This document shows positions 50,984 to 64,000 of a DNA stretch of 64,000 nt, one piece after another. The stretch's first letter is position 1; each line of letters begins with the position of its first letter. The position numbers and the translations under genes are program-made. The notes under the pieces are model-generated. The model was not told where the DNA came from. It searched no databases and saw nothing but the letters and a program-made list of their open reading frames with translations. Source of the DNA: Geodermatophilus poikilotrophus (GTDB lineage: Bacteria > Actinomycetota > Actinomycetes > Mycobacteriales > Geodermatophilaceae); assembly GCF_900111455.1 (NCBI RefSeq), contig NZ_FOIE01000001.1, positions 248,001 through 312,000 of the forward strand, in the 5' to 3' direction.

Positions 50984-52765
50984 CTACAGGTACTGGCCGG
51001 TGTTGGTCGCGGTGTCGATCGCCCGACCGCTCTCGGCGCCCTTGCCGCTGATGAGCGTGCGGATGTAGACGATCCGCTCACCCTTCTTGCCCGAGATCCG
51101 CGCCCAGTCGTCGGGGTTGGTGGTGTTGGGCAGGTCCTCGTTCTCCTTGAACTCGTCGACGCAGGCCTGCATGAGGTGGCCGACCCGCAGGCCGCCGGCG
51201 CCTGTCTCCAGCCGCTCCTTGATCGCCATCTTCTTGCCGCGGTCGACGATGTTCTGCAGCATCGCCCCGGAGTTGAAGTCCTTGAAGTACAGGACCTCCT
51301 TGTCACCGTTGGCGTAGGTCACCTCGAGGAAGCGGTTCTCCTCGCTCTCGGTGTACATCCGCTCGACGGTGCGCTGGATCATCCCGGCGATCGTGGCCTC
51401 GCGGCTGCCGCCGTGCTCGGCGAGGTCGTCGGGGTGCAGCGGCAGGGACGTCGTCAGGTACTTGCTGAAGATGTCGCGCGCGGCCTCGGCGTCCGGGCGC
51501 TCGATCTTGATCTTCACGTCCAGCCGGCCCGGTCGCAGGATCGCCGGGTCGATCATGTCCTCGCGGTTGGACGCGCCGATGACGATGACGTTCTCCAGCC
51601 CCTCCACGCCGTCGATCTCGCTGAGCAGCTGCGGGACGATCGTGCTCTCCACGTCGGAGGAGACGCCCGACCCGCGGGTGCGGAAGATCGAGTCCATCTC
51701 GTCGAAGAAGACGATCACCGGCGTCCCCTCGCCGGCCTTCTCGCGGGCCCGCTGGAACACCAGCCGGATGTGCCGCTCGGTCTCCCCGACGTACTTGTTG
51801 AGCAGCTCGGGGCCCTTGATGTTGAGGAAGTAGGACCTCGCCTGCCCCTCCCCCTTCACCGCGGCGACCTTCTTGGCCAGCGAGTTCGCCACCGCCTTGG
51901 CGATCAGCGTCTTGCCGCAGCCGGGCGGGCCGTAGAGCAGGATGCCCTTGGGCGGGCGCAGCTCGAACTCGCGGAACAGGTCGGCGTGCAGGAACGGCAG
52001 CTCGACCGCGTCGCGGATCTGCTCGATCTGCCGGGACAGGCCGCCGATGTCGCCGTAGTCGATGTCGGGGACCTCCTCGAGCACCAGCTCCTCGACCTCG
52101 CTCTTGGGGATCCGCTCGTAGACGTAGCCCGAGCGGGTCTCCAGCAGCAGCGAGTCGCCGCTGCGCAGCGGCTGGTCGGTGAGGGAGTCGGCGAGGTGGA
52201 CGACGCGCTCCTCGTCGGTGTGCCCGATGACCAGCGCGCGCGGCGCCTCGCCCTCGACCGGCTCCAGCAGCTCCTTGAGCATGACGACGTCGCCGGCGCG
52301 CTCGAAGCCGCACGCCTCGACGACGTTCATCGCCTCGTTGAGCATGACCTCCTGGCCGTGCTGGAGGACGTCGACCTCCACGGCCGGGGAGACCGAGACG
52401 CGCAACTTGCGGCCGCCGGTGAAGACGTCGACCGTGCCGTCGTCGTGACGGGTGAGGAAGACGCCGTAGCCCGACGGCGGCTGGCCGAGCCGGTCGACCT
52501 CCTCCTTGAGCGTGACCAGCTGGTCGCGGGCGTCCCGCAGCGTGCCGGCGAGCTTGTCGTTGCGCTCGGACAGGAAGGCCGCGCGGCCCTCGGCCTCCGC
52601 CACCCGCTCCTCGAGCAGCCGCAGCTGGCGGGGGCTCTCCGCCACCTTGCGGCGCAGCAGGCCGATCTCCTCCTCCAGGTAGGAGATCTGGCTGAGCAGC
52701 GCCGTCACGTCACGCTCCCGCCGCGCCCTGAACTCGTCGGGACCATTGCCAAGACCGGGGCCCAT
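50984..52765 (-). CDS. mpa: Proteasomal AAA ATPase Mpa/ARC
   Basis: A 593-residue unfoldase that captures Pup through its coiled coil and feeds substrates to the 20S core. It has an N-terminal coiled coil (about 18-80), tandem OB domains, Walker A GPPGCGKT (Lys285), Walker B FFDEMDS, a sensor region [20 protein letters not shown], and the proteasome-docking C-terminus GQYL. A palindromic repeat lies next to the stop. ATG 52765 has GGAGG about 6 nt upstream, and an AT-rich -10 (TATAGAT) lies about 38 nt before the start. Confidence 0.97.
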   Translation of the reverse strand: MGPGLGNGPDEFRARRERDVTALLSQISYLEEEIGLLRRKVAESPRQLRLLEERVAEAEGRAAFLSERNDKLAGTLRDARDQLVTLKEEVDRLGQPPSGYGVFLTRHDDGTVDVFTGGRKLRVSVSPAVEVDVLQHGQEVMLNEAMNVVEACGFERAGDVVMLKELLEPVEGEAPRALVIGHTDEERVVHLADSLTDQPLRSGDSLLLETRSGYVYERIPKSEVEELVLEEVPDIDYGDIGGLSRQIEQIRDAVELPFLHADLFREFELRPPKGILLYGPPGCGKTLIAKAVANSLAKKVAAVKGEGQARSYFLNIKGPELLNKYVGETERHIRLVFQRAREKAGEGTPVIVFFDEMDSIFRTRGSGVSSDVESTIVPQLLSEIDGVEGLENVIVIGASNREDMIDPAILRPGRLDVKIKIERPDAEAARDIFSKYLTTSLPLHPDDLAEHGGSREATIAGMIQRTVERMYTESEENRFLEVTYANGDKEVLYFKDFNSGAMLQNIVDRGKKMAIKERLETGAGGLRVGHLMQACVDEFKENEDLPNTTNPDDWARISGKKGERIVYIRTLISGKGAESGRAIDTATNTGQYL

Positions 52766-52801
52766 CGCGCACCTCCGACAGATCGGGAGAGCCAGGACGC
52801 A

Positions 52802-52809
52802 AATCTATA
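52802..52809 (-). promoter_or_regulatory. -10 region of the Mpa gene
   Basis: TATAGATT on the minus strand is the most AT-rich -10 in the window. It leaves a leader of about 30 nt with a GGAGG ribosome site. Confidence 0.6.
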
Positions 52810-52846
52810 CACGCCCGGCGACAGCGTGCCCGGGGCTCGCGGTAGC

Positions 52847-52896
52847 GGCCCCGGTACGGGGTCCCGCGCCGAGCGTGCGAGGCGTGGGGGCACCGT
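52847..52896. repeat. Palindromic intergenic repeat, first of a tandem pair
   Basis: CCCCGGTACGGGGTCCCGCG with GAGCGTGCGAGGCGTGGGGG. It lies directly upstream of the Mpa promoter. Confidence 0.7.
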
Positions 52897-52898
52897 GG

Positions 52899-52956
52899 CC
52901 TCGCTGCAGGGTCCCGCCGCGAGCGTGCGAGCGGTGGGGGGCAGCGGGGTCCTTCT
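52899..52956. repeat. Palindromic intergenic repeat, second of a tandem pair
   Basis: GCCTCGCTGCAGGGTCCCGC, then GAGCGTGCGAGCGGTGGGGG and the returning GCGGGGTCC arm. It touches the trmI stop. Confidence 0.75.
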
Positions 52957-52957
52957 A

Positions 52958-55358
<2,401 letters not shown>

Positions 55359-55398
55359 CCCGCTGGACCGGCCGCACCGGGCCGCGGGAGCATCACCC

Positions 55399-56583
55399 AT
55401 GCGCGGCTACCGGGCACCGCGGGCCTTCGACGGTGAGCGCTTCCTCGCCGGCGGGGCGCTGGTGCTGGTGGAGGGCCCCACCATCGTGGGCGTCGAGCCC
55501 GGCACCGCGCCGGCTCCGGGGGGCTGCCCGGTCACCGACCTCCCCGAGGGCACGCTGCTGCCCGGGCTGGTCGACACCCACGTCCACCTCTGCGCGGACG
55601 CCGGCCCGCGCGCGCTGGACCAGGTCCCCGAGCTGGACCCCGCCGAGCTCGACGCCGTCGTCACCGCCGCGGAGCGGGCCTCCCTGCGCGCGGGCGTCAC
55701 TGCCGTCCGCGACCTCGGCGACCACCGGTGGACCGTCCTGCAGCGCGCCCGGCGCGACGGGGAGCGGCCGACCGTCGTCGCGGCCGGGCCGCCGATCACC
55801 TCACCCGGTGGGCACTGCTGGTCGATGGGCGGCGAGACGTCGGGGGTGGACGCGCTGCGCCGCGCGGTGCGCGAGCGGGCGGAGCGGGGCGCGGGCGTCG
55901 TCAAGGTGATGGCCAGCGGCGGCGTGCTCACCCCGGGCACCGACCTCACCGCGTGCCAGTTCACGCTCCGGGAGCTGCGCGCCGTGGTCGAGGAGGCCCA
56001 CCGGCTCGGCCTGCCGGTGACCGCGCACGCGCACGGCCTGGCCGCGGTCGAGCGCGGCGTCGCGGCCGGCGTCGACGGCATCGAGCACTGCAGCTGCCTG
56101 ACCGGCTCCGGCGTCCACCTGCCCGCCGGGCTGGGCGCCGCGCTGGCCGCCGCCCGCATCGACGTCTGCCCGACGGTGGGGTTCCTGCCGGGCGTGGACC
56201 CGCCGCCGCACGTGCAGGCCCGCATGGCCGCGGTGGGCGCGACGATCGAGGACCACCTGCCGCACGTGGCGGCCCTGCACCGGGCGGGCGTGACGCTGCT
56301 CGCCGGCACCGACGCGGGGATCGGCCCGGCCAAGCTGCACGGGGGTGTGGCCCACGCGGTGGCCGACCTGGCCGGCCCCTGCGGCGTCCCGCTCGCCGAC
56401 GCGCTGACCGCGGCGACCTCCCGGGCGGCCCGTGCCTGCGGGCTCGGGGGGCGCACGGGTCGGCTGGCGGCCGGCTACGACGCCGACCTGCTCGGGGCGG
56501 AAGGCGACGTCACGACCGACGTGACCGCCCTGCAGCGGCCCCGCGTCGTCGTCGCCCGCGGCCGGGAGGTGGCGCTGGCCTAG
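55399..56583 (+). CDS. Amidohydrolase, imidazolonepropionase/prolidase-like
   Basis: A 394-residue amidohydrolase with the metal HxH in LLPGLVDTHVHLCAD, a lysine in VVKVMASGGVLTPGTD, the later His in VTAHAHGLAAVERGVAAGVDGIEHCSC, and the Asp in TLLAGTDAGIGPAKLHGG. The family cleaves cyclic amides, dipeptides or related bonds; the substrate is unknown. ATG 55399 has no strong ribosome site. Its TAG is shared with the opposite-strand stop of the HAD gene within CTAG. Confidence 0.88.
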   Translation: MRGYRAPRAFDGERFLAGGALVLVEGPTIVGVEPGTAPAPGGCPVTDLPEGTLLPGLVDTHVHLCADAGPRALDQVPELDPAELDAVVTAAERASLRAGVTAVRDLGDHRWTVLQRARRDGERPTVVAAGPPITSPGGHCWSMGGETSGVDALRRAVRERAERGAGVVKVMASGGVLTPGTDLTACQFTLRELRAVVEEAHRLGLPVTAHAHGLAAVERGVAAGVDGIEHCSCLTGSGVHLPAGLGAALAAARIDVCPTVGFLPGVDPPPHVQARMAAVGATIEDHLPHVAALHRAGVTLLAGTDAGIGPAKLHGGVAHAVADLAGPCGVPLADALTAATSRAARACGLGGRTGRLAAGYDADLLGAEGDVTTDVTALQRPRVVVARGREVALA

Positions 56584-57311
56584 GCCCCGGCGTGCACCGC
56601 GTCGCGGGCGGCCAGCACCTCGGCGAGGTCGGCCACCCGGACCCCGGCCAGGGTGTCGCGCAGGACGAGCCCCGGCAGGGCGGGCAGCGGCTGCAGGGAG
56701 GGCACGCCGAGCACCGCGGCGCCGGCGGCGAGTCCGGCCGTCGCCCCGGACACCGAGTCCTCGACCACCACGCAGCCGTCGGCGTCCACTGCCAGCGCGG
56801 CCATCGCCTGGTGGTAGGGCGCCGGGTCGGGCTTGCGGGCGGGCACCTCGTCGCCGCAGACGGTGACGTCGAAGGCCGGCAGCCCGTCGAGGTCGCGGTC
56901 GACCTTCGCGAGCACCACGTCGGCGAGCCGCCGCGGCGTGGTGGTCACCAGCGCCGTCGGCAGCGCAGCGGCGCGGGCCTCGGTGAGCAGCTCCCGGGCA
57001 CCGGGCCGCCAGGTCAGCGGGCCGGTCAGCAGCTCGGCGACGGTGTCCTCGATCCAGCGGGCGTCGGCGCGCGCCTCCGCCTCGCTGCGGGTCGCTCCGA
57101 TGTCGGCGTACAGGATGCCCAGCGCCGTGGCCATGCTCGTGCCGACGGTCCGCTCCCGCGCCTGCGCAGACATCTCCCCGCCGAGCCGGCGGGCGAGGGC
57201 GAACATCGCGGCGCCCCAGTGCTGCTCGGTCTCCACGAGCGTGCCGTCCATGTCGAACAGCAGCGCCTGCAGCCCCTCGCCGCTCGGTCCGCTGGTCCCC
57301 GGGATGCCCAT
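56580..57311 (-). CDS. HAD-superfamily phosphatase
   Basis: A 243-residue HAD hydrolase of the phosphoglycolate/beta-PGM type: LLFDMDGTLVETEQHW (DxD), TALVTTTPRRLADVV, RKPDPAPYHQAM and CVVVEDSVSGATAG. The substrate is unknown. ATG 57311 is preferred over a GTG three codons upstream because TACCGT lies exactly 7 nt before it and the GTG overlaps that box. The 3' end overlaps the amidohydrolase stop at CTAG. Confidence 0.9.
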   Translation of the reverse strand: MGIPGTSGPSGEGLQALLFDMDGTLVETEQHWGAAMFALARRLGGEMSAQARERTVGTSMATALGILYADIGATRSEAEARADARWIEDTVAELLTGPLTWRPGARELLTEARAAALPTALVTTTPRRLADVVLAKVDRDLDGLPAFDVTVCGDEVPARKPDPAPYHQAMAALAVDADGCVVVEDSVSGATAGLAAGAAVLGVPSLQPLPALPGLVLRDTLAGVRVADLAEVLAARDAVHAGA

Positions 57312-57318
57312 TGCACCC

Positions 57319-57324
57319 ACGGTA
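57319..57324 (-). promoter_or_regulatory. -10 box of the 57311 HAD gene (leaderless)
   Basis: TACCGT on the minus strand, 7 nt before the ATG at 57311. Confidence 0.55.
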
Positions 57325-57403
57325 CGGCGCGGCGGCGGGCCGGGCCGGTCCCCGGGCGGGGTCCCGACGTGACGGTCACCGCACCCGGCGACACGCTGGA
57401 ACG

Positions 57404-57458
57404 GCCTCCCTGCAGGGTCCCACCGCGAGCCTGCGAGTGGTGGGGGGAGGGAGGTCCT
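57404..57458. repeat. Palindromic intergenic repeat (best example) / probable terminator after metH
   Basis: Outer arms GGCCTCCCT and AGGGAGGTCC pair over 8-9 bp. Inner arms CCACCGC and GTGGTGG pair around the conserved GAGCCTGCGA loop. It ends 2 nt from the metH stop. Confidence 0.8.
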
Positions 57459-57459
57459 C

Positions 57460-61269
<3,810 letters not shown>

Positions 61270-61275
61270 CGAGCC

Positions 61276-61281
61276 AGGGTA
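61276..61281 (-). promoter_or_regulatory. -10 box of metH (leaderless)
   Basis: TACCCT on the minus strand, 6 nt before the GTG. Confidence 0.55.
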
Positions 61282-61370
61282 GCCGCCGCCGGGGGCCCCG
61301 GGTCGCCCGCGCGGGATACGCCGAGGCCGCCGTCCGGGCCGAACACCGCGGCGGAGGGGCCCGACCGACG

Positions 61371-61376
61371 TAGGCT
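61371..61376 (+). promoter_or_regulatory. -10 box of the 61384 PAC2 gene (leaderless)
   Basis: TAGGCT lies 7 nt before the GTG. Confidence 0.6.
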
Positions 61377-61383
61377 CGCAGGG

Positions 61384-62247
61384 GTGATCGACCCGAAGTC
61401 CACCCCTGAGGACCTGCCCCGGCTCGACGACCCGGTGGTGGTCGTCGCCTTCGAGGGCTGGAACGACGCCGGGGACGCCGCCACCGGGGCGCTGGAGCAC
61501 CTGGAGCTCATCTGGGACGCCACGCCGCTGGCCGCGCTGGACCCCGAGGACTACTACGACTTCCAGGTCAACCGGCCGACGGTCTCGCTGATCGGCGGGG
61601 TCAGCCGCCGGGTCGAGTGGCCCACCACGCGCATCTCCGTGGCCCGCCCGCCGGGCTCGGAGCGGGACGTCGTCCTGATCCGCGGGATCGAGCCCAACAT
61701 GCGCTGGCGCACCTTCTGCGAGGAGCTGATCGAGCTGTGCCAGGAGCTCGACGCGCGCACCGTGGTCGGCCTCGGCGCCCTGCTGGCCGACACGCCGCAC
61801 ACCCGCCCGACCCCGGTCTTCGGCTCGGCCTACGACGCGGAGTCGGCCGAGAAGTGGGGTCTGGACACCTCCCGCTACGAGGGGCCCACCGGCATCCTCG
61901 GGGTCTTCCAGGACGCCTGCGTGCAGGCCGGGCTGCCGGCGATCAGCTTCTGGGCCTCCGTTCCGCACTACGTCTCCCAGCCGCCGTCCCCGCGGGCCAC
62001 CGTCGCCCTGCTGCGGCGGGTGGAGGAGGTCCTCGAGCTCACGGTGCCGCTGGGCGCGCTGCCGCAGCAGGCCGACGACTGGGTGAAGACCGTCGACGAG
62101 ATGGCCAACGAGGACGCCGAGGTCGTCGAGTACGTGCGTTCGCTCGAGGAGCGCGCCACCGAGAGCGACCTGTCCGAGGCCAACGGCGACCAGATCGCCC
62201 GCGAGTTCGAGAGGTACCTGCGCCGCCGGGGCTCCTCCCCCAACTGA
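61384..62247 (+). CDS. PAC2-family protein
   Basis: A 287-residue homologue of the PAC2/proteasome-assembly-chaperone family (Rv2125 type). It has [65 protein letters not shown], then [29 protein letters not shown]. Eukaryotic relatives chaperone 20S alpha rings, but whether the bacterial proteins help the proteasome is unproven. GTG 61384 is fixed by TAGGCT 7 nt upstream. The proteasome genes are about 13 kb away. Confidence 0.9.
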   Translation: MIDPKSTPEDLPRLDDPVVVVAFEGWNDAGDAATGALEHLELIWDATPLAALDPEDYYDFQVNRPTVSLIGGVSRRVEWPTTRISVARPPGSERDVVLIRGIEPNMRWRTFCEELIELCQELDARTVVGLGALLADTPHTRPTPVFGSAYDAESAEKWGLDTSRYEGPTGILGVFQDACVQAGLPAISFWASVPHYVSQPPSPRATVALLRRVEEVLELTVPLGALPQQADDWVKTVDEMANEDAEVVEYVRSLEERATESDLSEANGDQIAREFERYLRRRGSSPN

Positions 62248-62295
62248 CACCCCGCTCGGCCGTCGCTCGTGGGGCACTGGCCCGGGATGGCAGTA

Positions 62296-62309
62296 GTTGG
62301 GGATAACGG
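62296..62309 (+). repeat. GTTGGGGATAACGG element, copy 8 (exact)
   Basis: 49 nt downstream of the PAC2 stop in a convergent gap with dgt, followed by TAGTGC. The rest of the gap (62248-62492) shows nothing else. Confidence 0.85.
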
Positions 62310-62492
62310 TAGTGCGGGCAGCCTGGCTCGGGTTCCTCGCTCCGCCGGTGGCGCAGCCCCGGTAGGGCGTGGGGAACGCCGCCAGTGCCGGCGTGACGGG
62401 TGCACCCGGGGGCGCCGCGAGGAACGACGCAGCGGCTCGGCCCGACAGGGGACGGCGCCCGGCCGCGGTGCGACGCGGAGCGTCGCGACGGC

Positions 62493-63521
62493 TCAGCGCA
62501 GCAGCGGGCGCATGCGAGCGGTCGCGTCGGCGTCGAAGAGGCGGTCGTGCGTCGACAGCGCGTACCGGTCGGTCATCCCCGACACGTAGTCCACGACCTG
62601 GGTGACCGGGTCGGCCGAGGTGTCGCGGTAGGTCGCCGGGATGAGCCCGGGGTGGGCCAGGTGGTGGTCGACCAGCCGGCGGGTCACGTCGATGGCCAGC
62701 TGCTTCTGCCCCGCGGCGGTCTCCGAGGCGTAGACCCGCTGGAACATGAACGCCCGCAGCTCGTGCATGGCCTCCAGCGGCCCGGGCGCCATGACCACCA
62801 CTCCCCCGTCGGCGAGCGACCCCTCGACGACGGCGTCGATCATCGCGCCCACCATCCGGCTGCCCGGGTCGCCAAAGACGGCGCGGGCGCGGGCCGGGAG
62901 GTCGCGCACCTGCAGCACCCCGGCGCGGACGGCGTCCAGGGCGTCGTGGGACAGGTAGCCGATTCGGTCGGCGTAGCGCACGCACTCCGCCTCGCGGGTG
63001 GTCGGCGGCGGGCTGATCTTCCAGCTGTGCGCCCGGATGCCGTCGCGGACCTCCCAGGTGAGGTTGAGGTGCTCGAGCACCTCGACGATCCGCACCCCCT
63101 GCGCGGCGTGGTGCCACCCGCCGGGGACGTAGGGCTCCAGGGCGTCCTCGCCGATGTGGCCGAACGGCGAGTGCCCGAGGTCGTGACCCAGCGCGATGGC
63201 CTCGGCGAGGGTCTCGTTGAGGCCGAGCGCCCGGGCCAGCGACCGGGCGACCTGGGTGACCTGCAGCGTGTGGGTCAGCCGGGTGACGAAGTGGTCGCCG
63301 TCGGGGTTGAGGAAGACCTGCGTCTTGTGCTTGAGCCGGCGGAAGGCCTTGGCGTGCAGGATCCGGTCGCGGTCCCGCTCGAAGGCGGTGCGCAGGGCGT
63401 CCTCGGCCTCGGGGACGGCGCGGCCGCGGATCGCCGTCGACCGCGTGGCCGCCGGCGCGAGGGCCTCCTCCGCGCGCTCCCGGGCCGCCCGGTCGACCAG
63501 GCGGAAGGACCCCCGGTCCAT
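62493..63521 (-). CDS. dgt: Deoxyguanosinetriphosphate triphosphohydrolase-like protein
   Basis: A 342-residue HD-domain dNTPase. The HD motif is complete: [33 protein letters not shown] (His), [21 protein letters not shown] (His-Asp), and a distal Asp in [13 protein letters not shown]. The product would be deoxynucleoside plus triphosphate. ATG 63521 overlaps the mshC stop (ATGA), so the two are coupled. Confidence 0.93.
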   Translation of the reverse strand: MDRGSFRLVDRAARERAEEALAPAATRSTAIRGRAVPEAEDALRTAFERDRDRILHAKAFRRLKHKTQVFLNPDGDHFVTRLTHTLQVTQVARSLARALGLNETLAEAIALGHDLGHSPFGHIGEDALEPYVPGGWHHAAQGVRIVEVLEHLNLTWEVRDGIRAHSWKISPPPTTREAECVRYADRIGYLSHDALDAVRAGVLQVRDLPARARAVFGDPGSRMVGAMIDAVVEGSLADGGVVVMAPGPLEAMHELRAFMFQRVYASETAAGQKQLAIDVTRRLVDHHLAHPGLIPATYRDTSADPVTQVVDYVSGMTDRYALSTHDRLFDADATARMRPLLR

Positions 63522-64000
63522 CAGCGCTCCTGGAGCGCCACGCCCAGCAGGGCGTCGACGGCGTCGCGCACGACCGCCGGGGCGCCCTCCTCCTGCTCGT
63601 CCGCCGTGGCCGCGAGCGTCCGCTCGGCCCACGCGTCGACCAGGGCGATGGCGCCGGGGCTGTCCAGGTCGTCGGCGAGCCGCCCGCGCACGCCCTGCAG
63701 CACCTCGGCGGCCGGGGCGCCGGCGTCGCGGGCCACGGCGCGGCGCCAGGTGGCCAGCCGCTGCCCGGCGCCGGCCAGCAGGTCCGGCGTCCAGGCGCGG
63801 TCGGTGCGGTAGTGGCCGGCCAGCAGCGCCAGGCGGATGGCCATCGGGTCGACGCCCTCGCCGCGCAGCTTGGAGACGAAGACCAGGTTGCCCCGACTCT
63901 TGCTCATCTTCTCCCCGTCCAGGCCGATCATCGCGGCGTGCACGTAGGCCCGGGCGAAGGGCAGCTTCTCCCCCGTCACCGTCGCGGTCAGCGCCTCGGC
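63521..64000 (-). CDS. mshC: Mycothiol cysteine ligase MshC, C-terminal part
   Basis: The last 159 residues are in the window; the gene continues past 64000. It ligates cysteine to GlcN-inositol in mycothiol synthesis and is a paralogue of cysteinyl-tRNA synthetase. The class I KMSKS motif is present ([18 protein letters not shown]), followed by the anticodon-domain-like helices ([38 protein letters not shown]). The absence of a longer C-terminal domain favours MshC over CysS, and dgt downstream and PAC2 nearby match the Rv2125-2130c region. Confidence 0.8.
   Translation of the reverse strand, partial: AEALTATVTGEKLPFARAYVHAAMIGLDGEKMSKSRGNLVFVSKLRGEGVDPMAIRLALLAGHYRTDRAWTPDLLAGAGQRLATWRRAVARDAGAPAAEVLQGVRGRLADDLDSPGAIALVDAWAERTLAATADEQEEGAPAVVRDAVDALLGVALQER

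Noticed and set aside
61270-61383. Cobalamin riboswitch before metH
   Set aside because: The -10 box is 6 nt from the start codon, leaving no leader, and no B12-box sequence is seen.

Overview
The window is very GC-rich, almost wholly coding chromosomal DNA from an actinomycete. Pup-proteasome genes, a mycothiol ligase, RbpA, GarA and FtsR all point to Actinomycetota. The mix of a proteasome, mycothiol and the recurrent intergenic repeats is most like Geodermatophilaceae (Blastococcus, Geodermatophilus, Modestobacter); that family assignment is my inference. No rRNA, tRNA, CRISPR array, IS element or phage module was seen.

Layout. 0-9.1 kb: a block matching the Mycobacterium tuberculosis Rv1822-Rv1832 order as I remember it: end of a phospholipid synthase, two DUF881 membrane proteins around Sbp, gcvH, a GarA-like FHA protein, FtsR-like MerR, a DUF151 nuclease, a second MerR regulator and gcvP. 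9.6-17.2 kb: coaA, an acetyltransferase, a beta-lactamase-fold protein, a PEBP protein, a beta-phosphoglucomutase/GH65 phosphorylase pair and an M50-like membrane protease. 17.2-19.6 kb: the most gene-poor stretch, with a glyoxalase, a tiny lipoprotein, a zinc-finger protein and striking inverted repeats. 19.7-31 kb: glycerophosphodiesterase, MFS permease, thymidine kinase, rbpA behind a sigmaR-type promoter, fxsA-ppm-lnt, an amidohydrolase, a GNAT, an acyltransferase and a YbdK-like ligase. 31.1-36.9 kb: an orphan protein resembling a degenerate tyrosine recombinase, a radical SAM protein under a LexA box, Lrp plus Xaa-Pro peptidase, an exonuclease and a DUF4333 protein.

36.9-53.8 kb is the protein-turnover locus: helY, tatC-tatA, pafC-pafB, a DUF3866 gene, pafA, prcA-prcB, a dead endonuclease VII gene, pup, dop, the Mpa/ARC ATPase and trmI. 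Dop deamidates Pup-GGQ, PafA ligates it to substrates, Mpa unfolds them and PrcBA degrades them. PafBC is a WYL-domain DNA-damage regulator. 53.9-64 kb: a RecB-family nuclease, a GNAT, an amidohydrolase, a HAD phosphatase, metH, a PAC2 protein, dgt and the 3' part of mshC.

Three sequence patterns run through the window. (1) At least 21 genes have a TANNNT -10 box 6-8 nt before the start codon, so they are probably transcribed as leaderless mRNAs. (2) A 14-mer, GTTGGGGATAACGG, recurs nine times (five exact) only in noncoding DNA, mostly between convergent genes; three copies flank the orphan recombinase-like gene at 31.1 kb. (3) A roughly 55-nt imperfect palindrome recurs at about eleven places, usually directly after stop codons. 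The second pattern is the strongest candidate for something undescribed.
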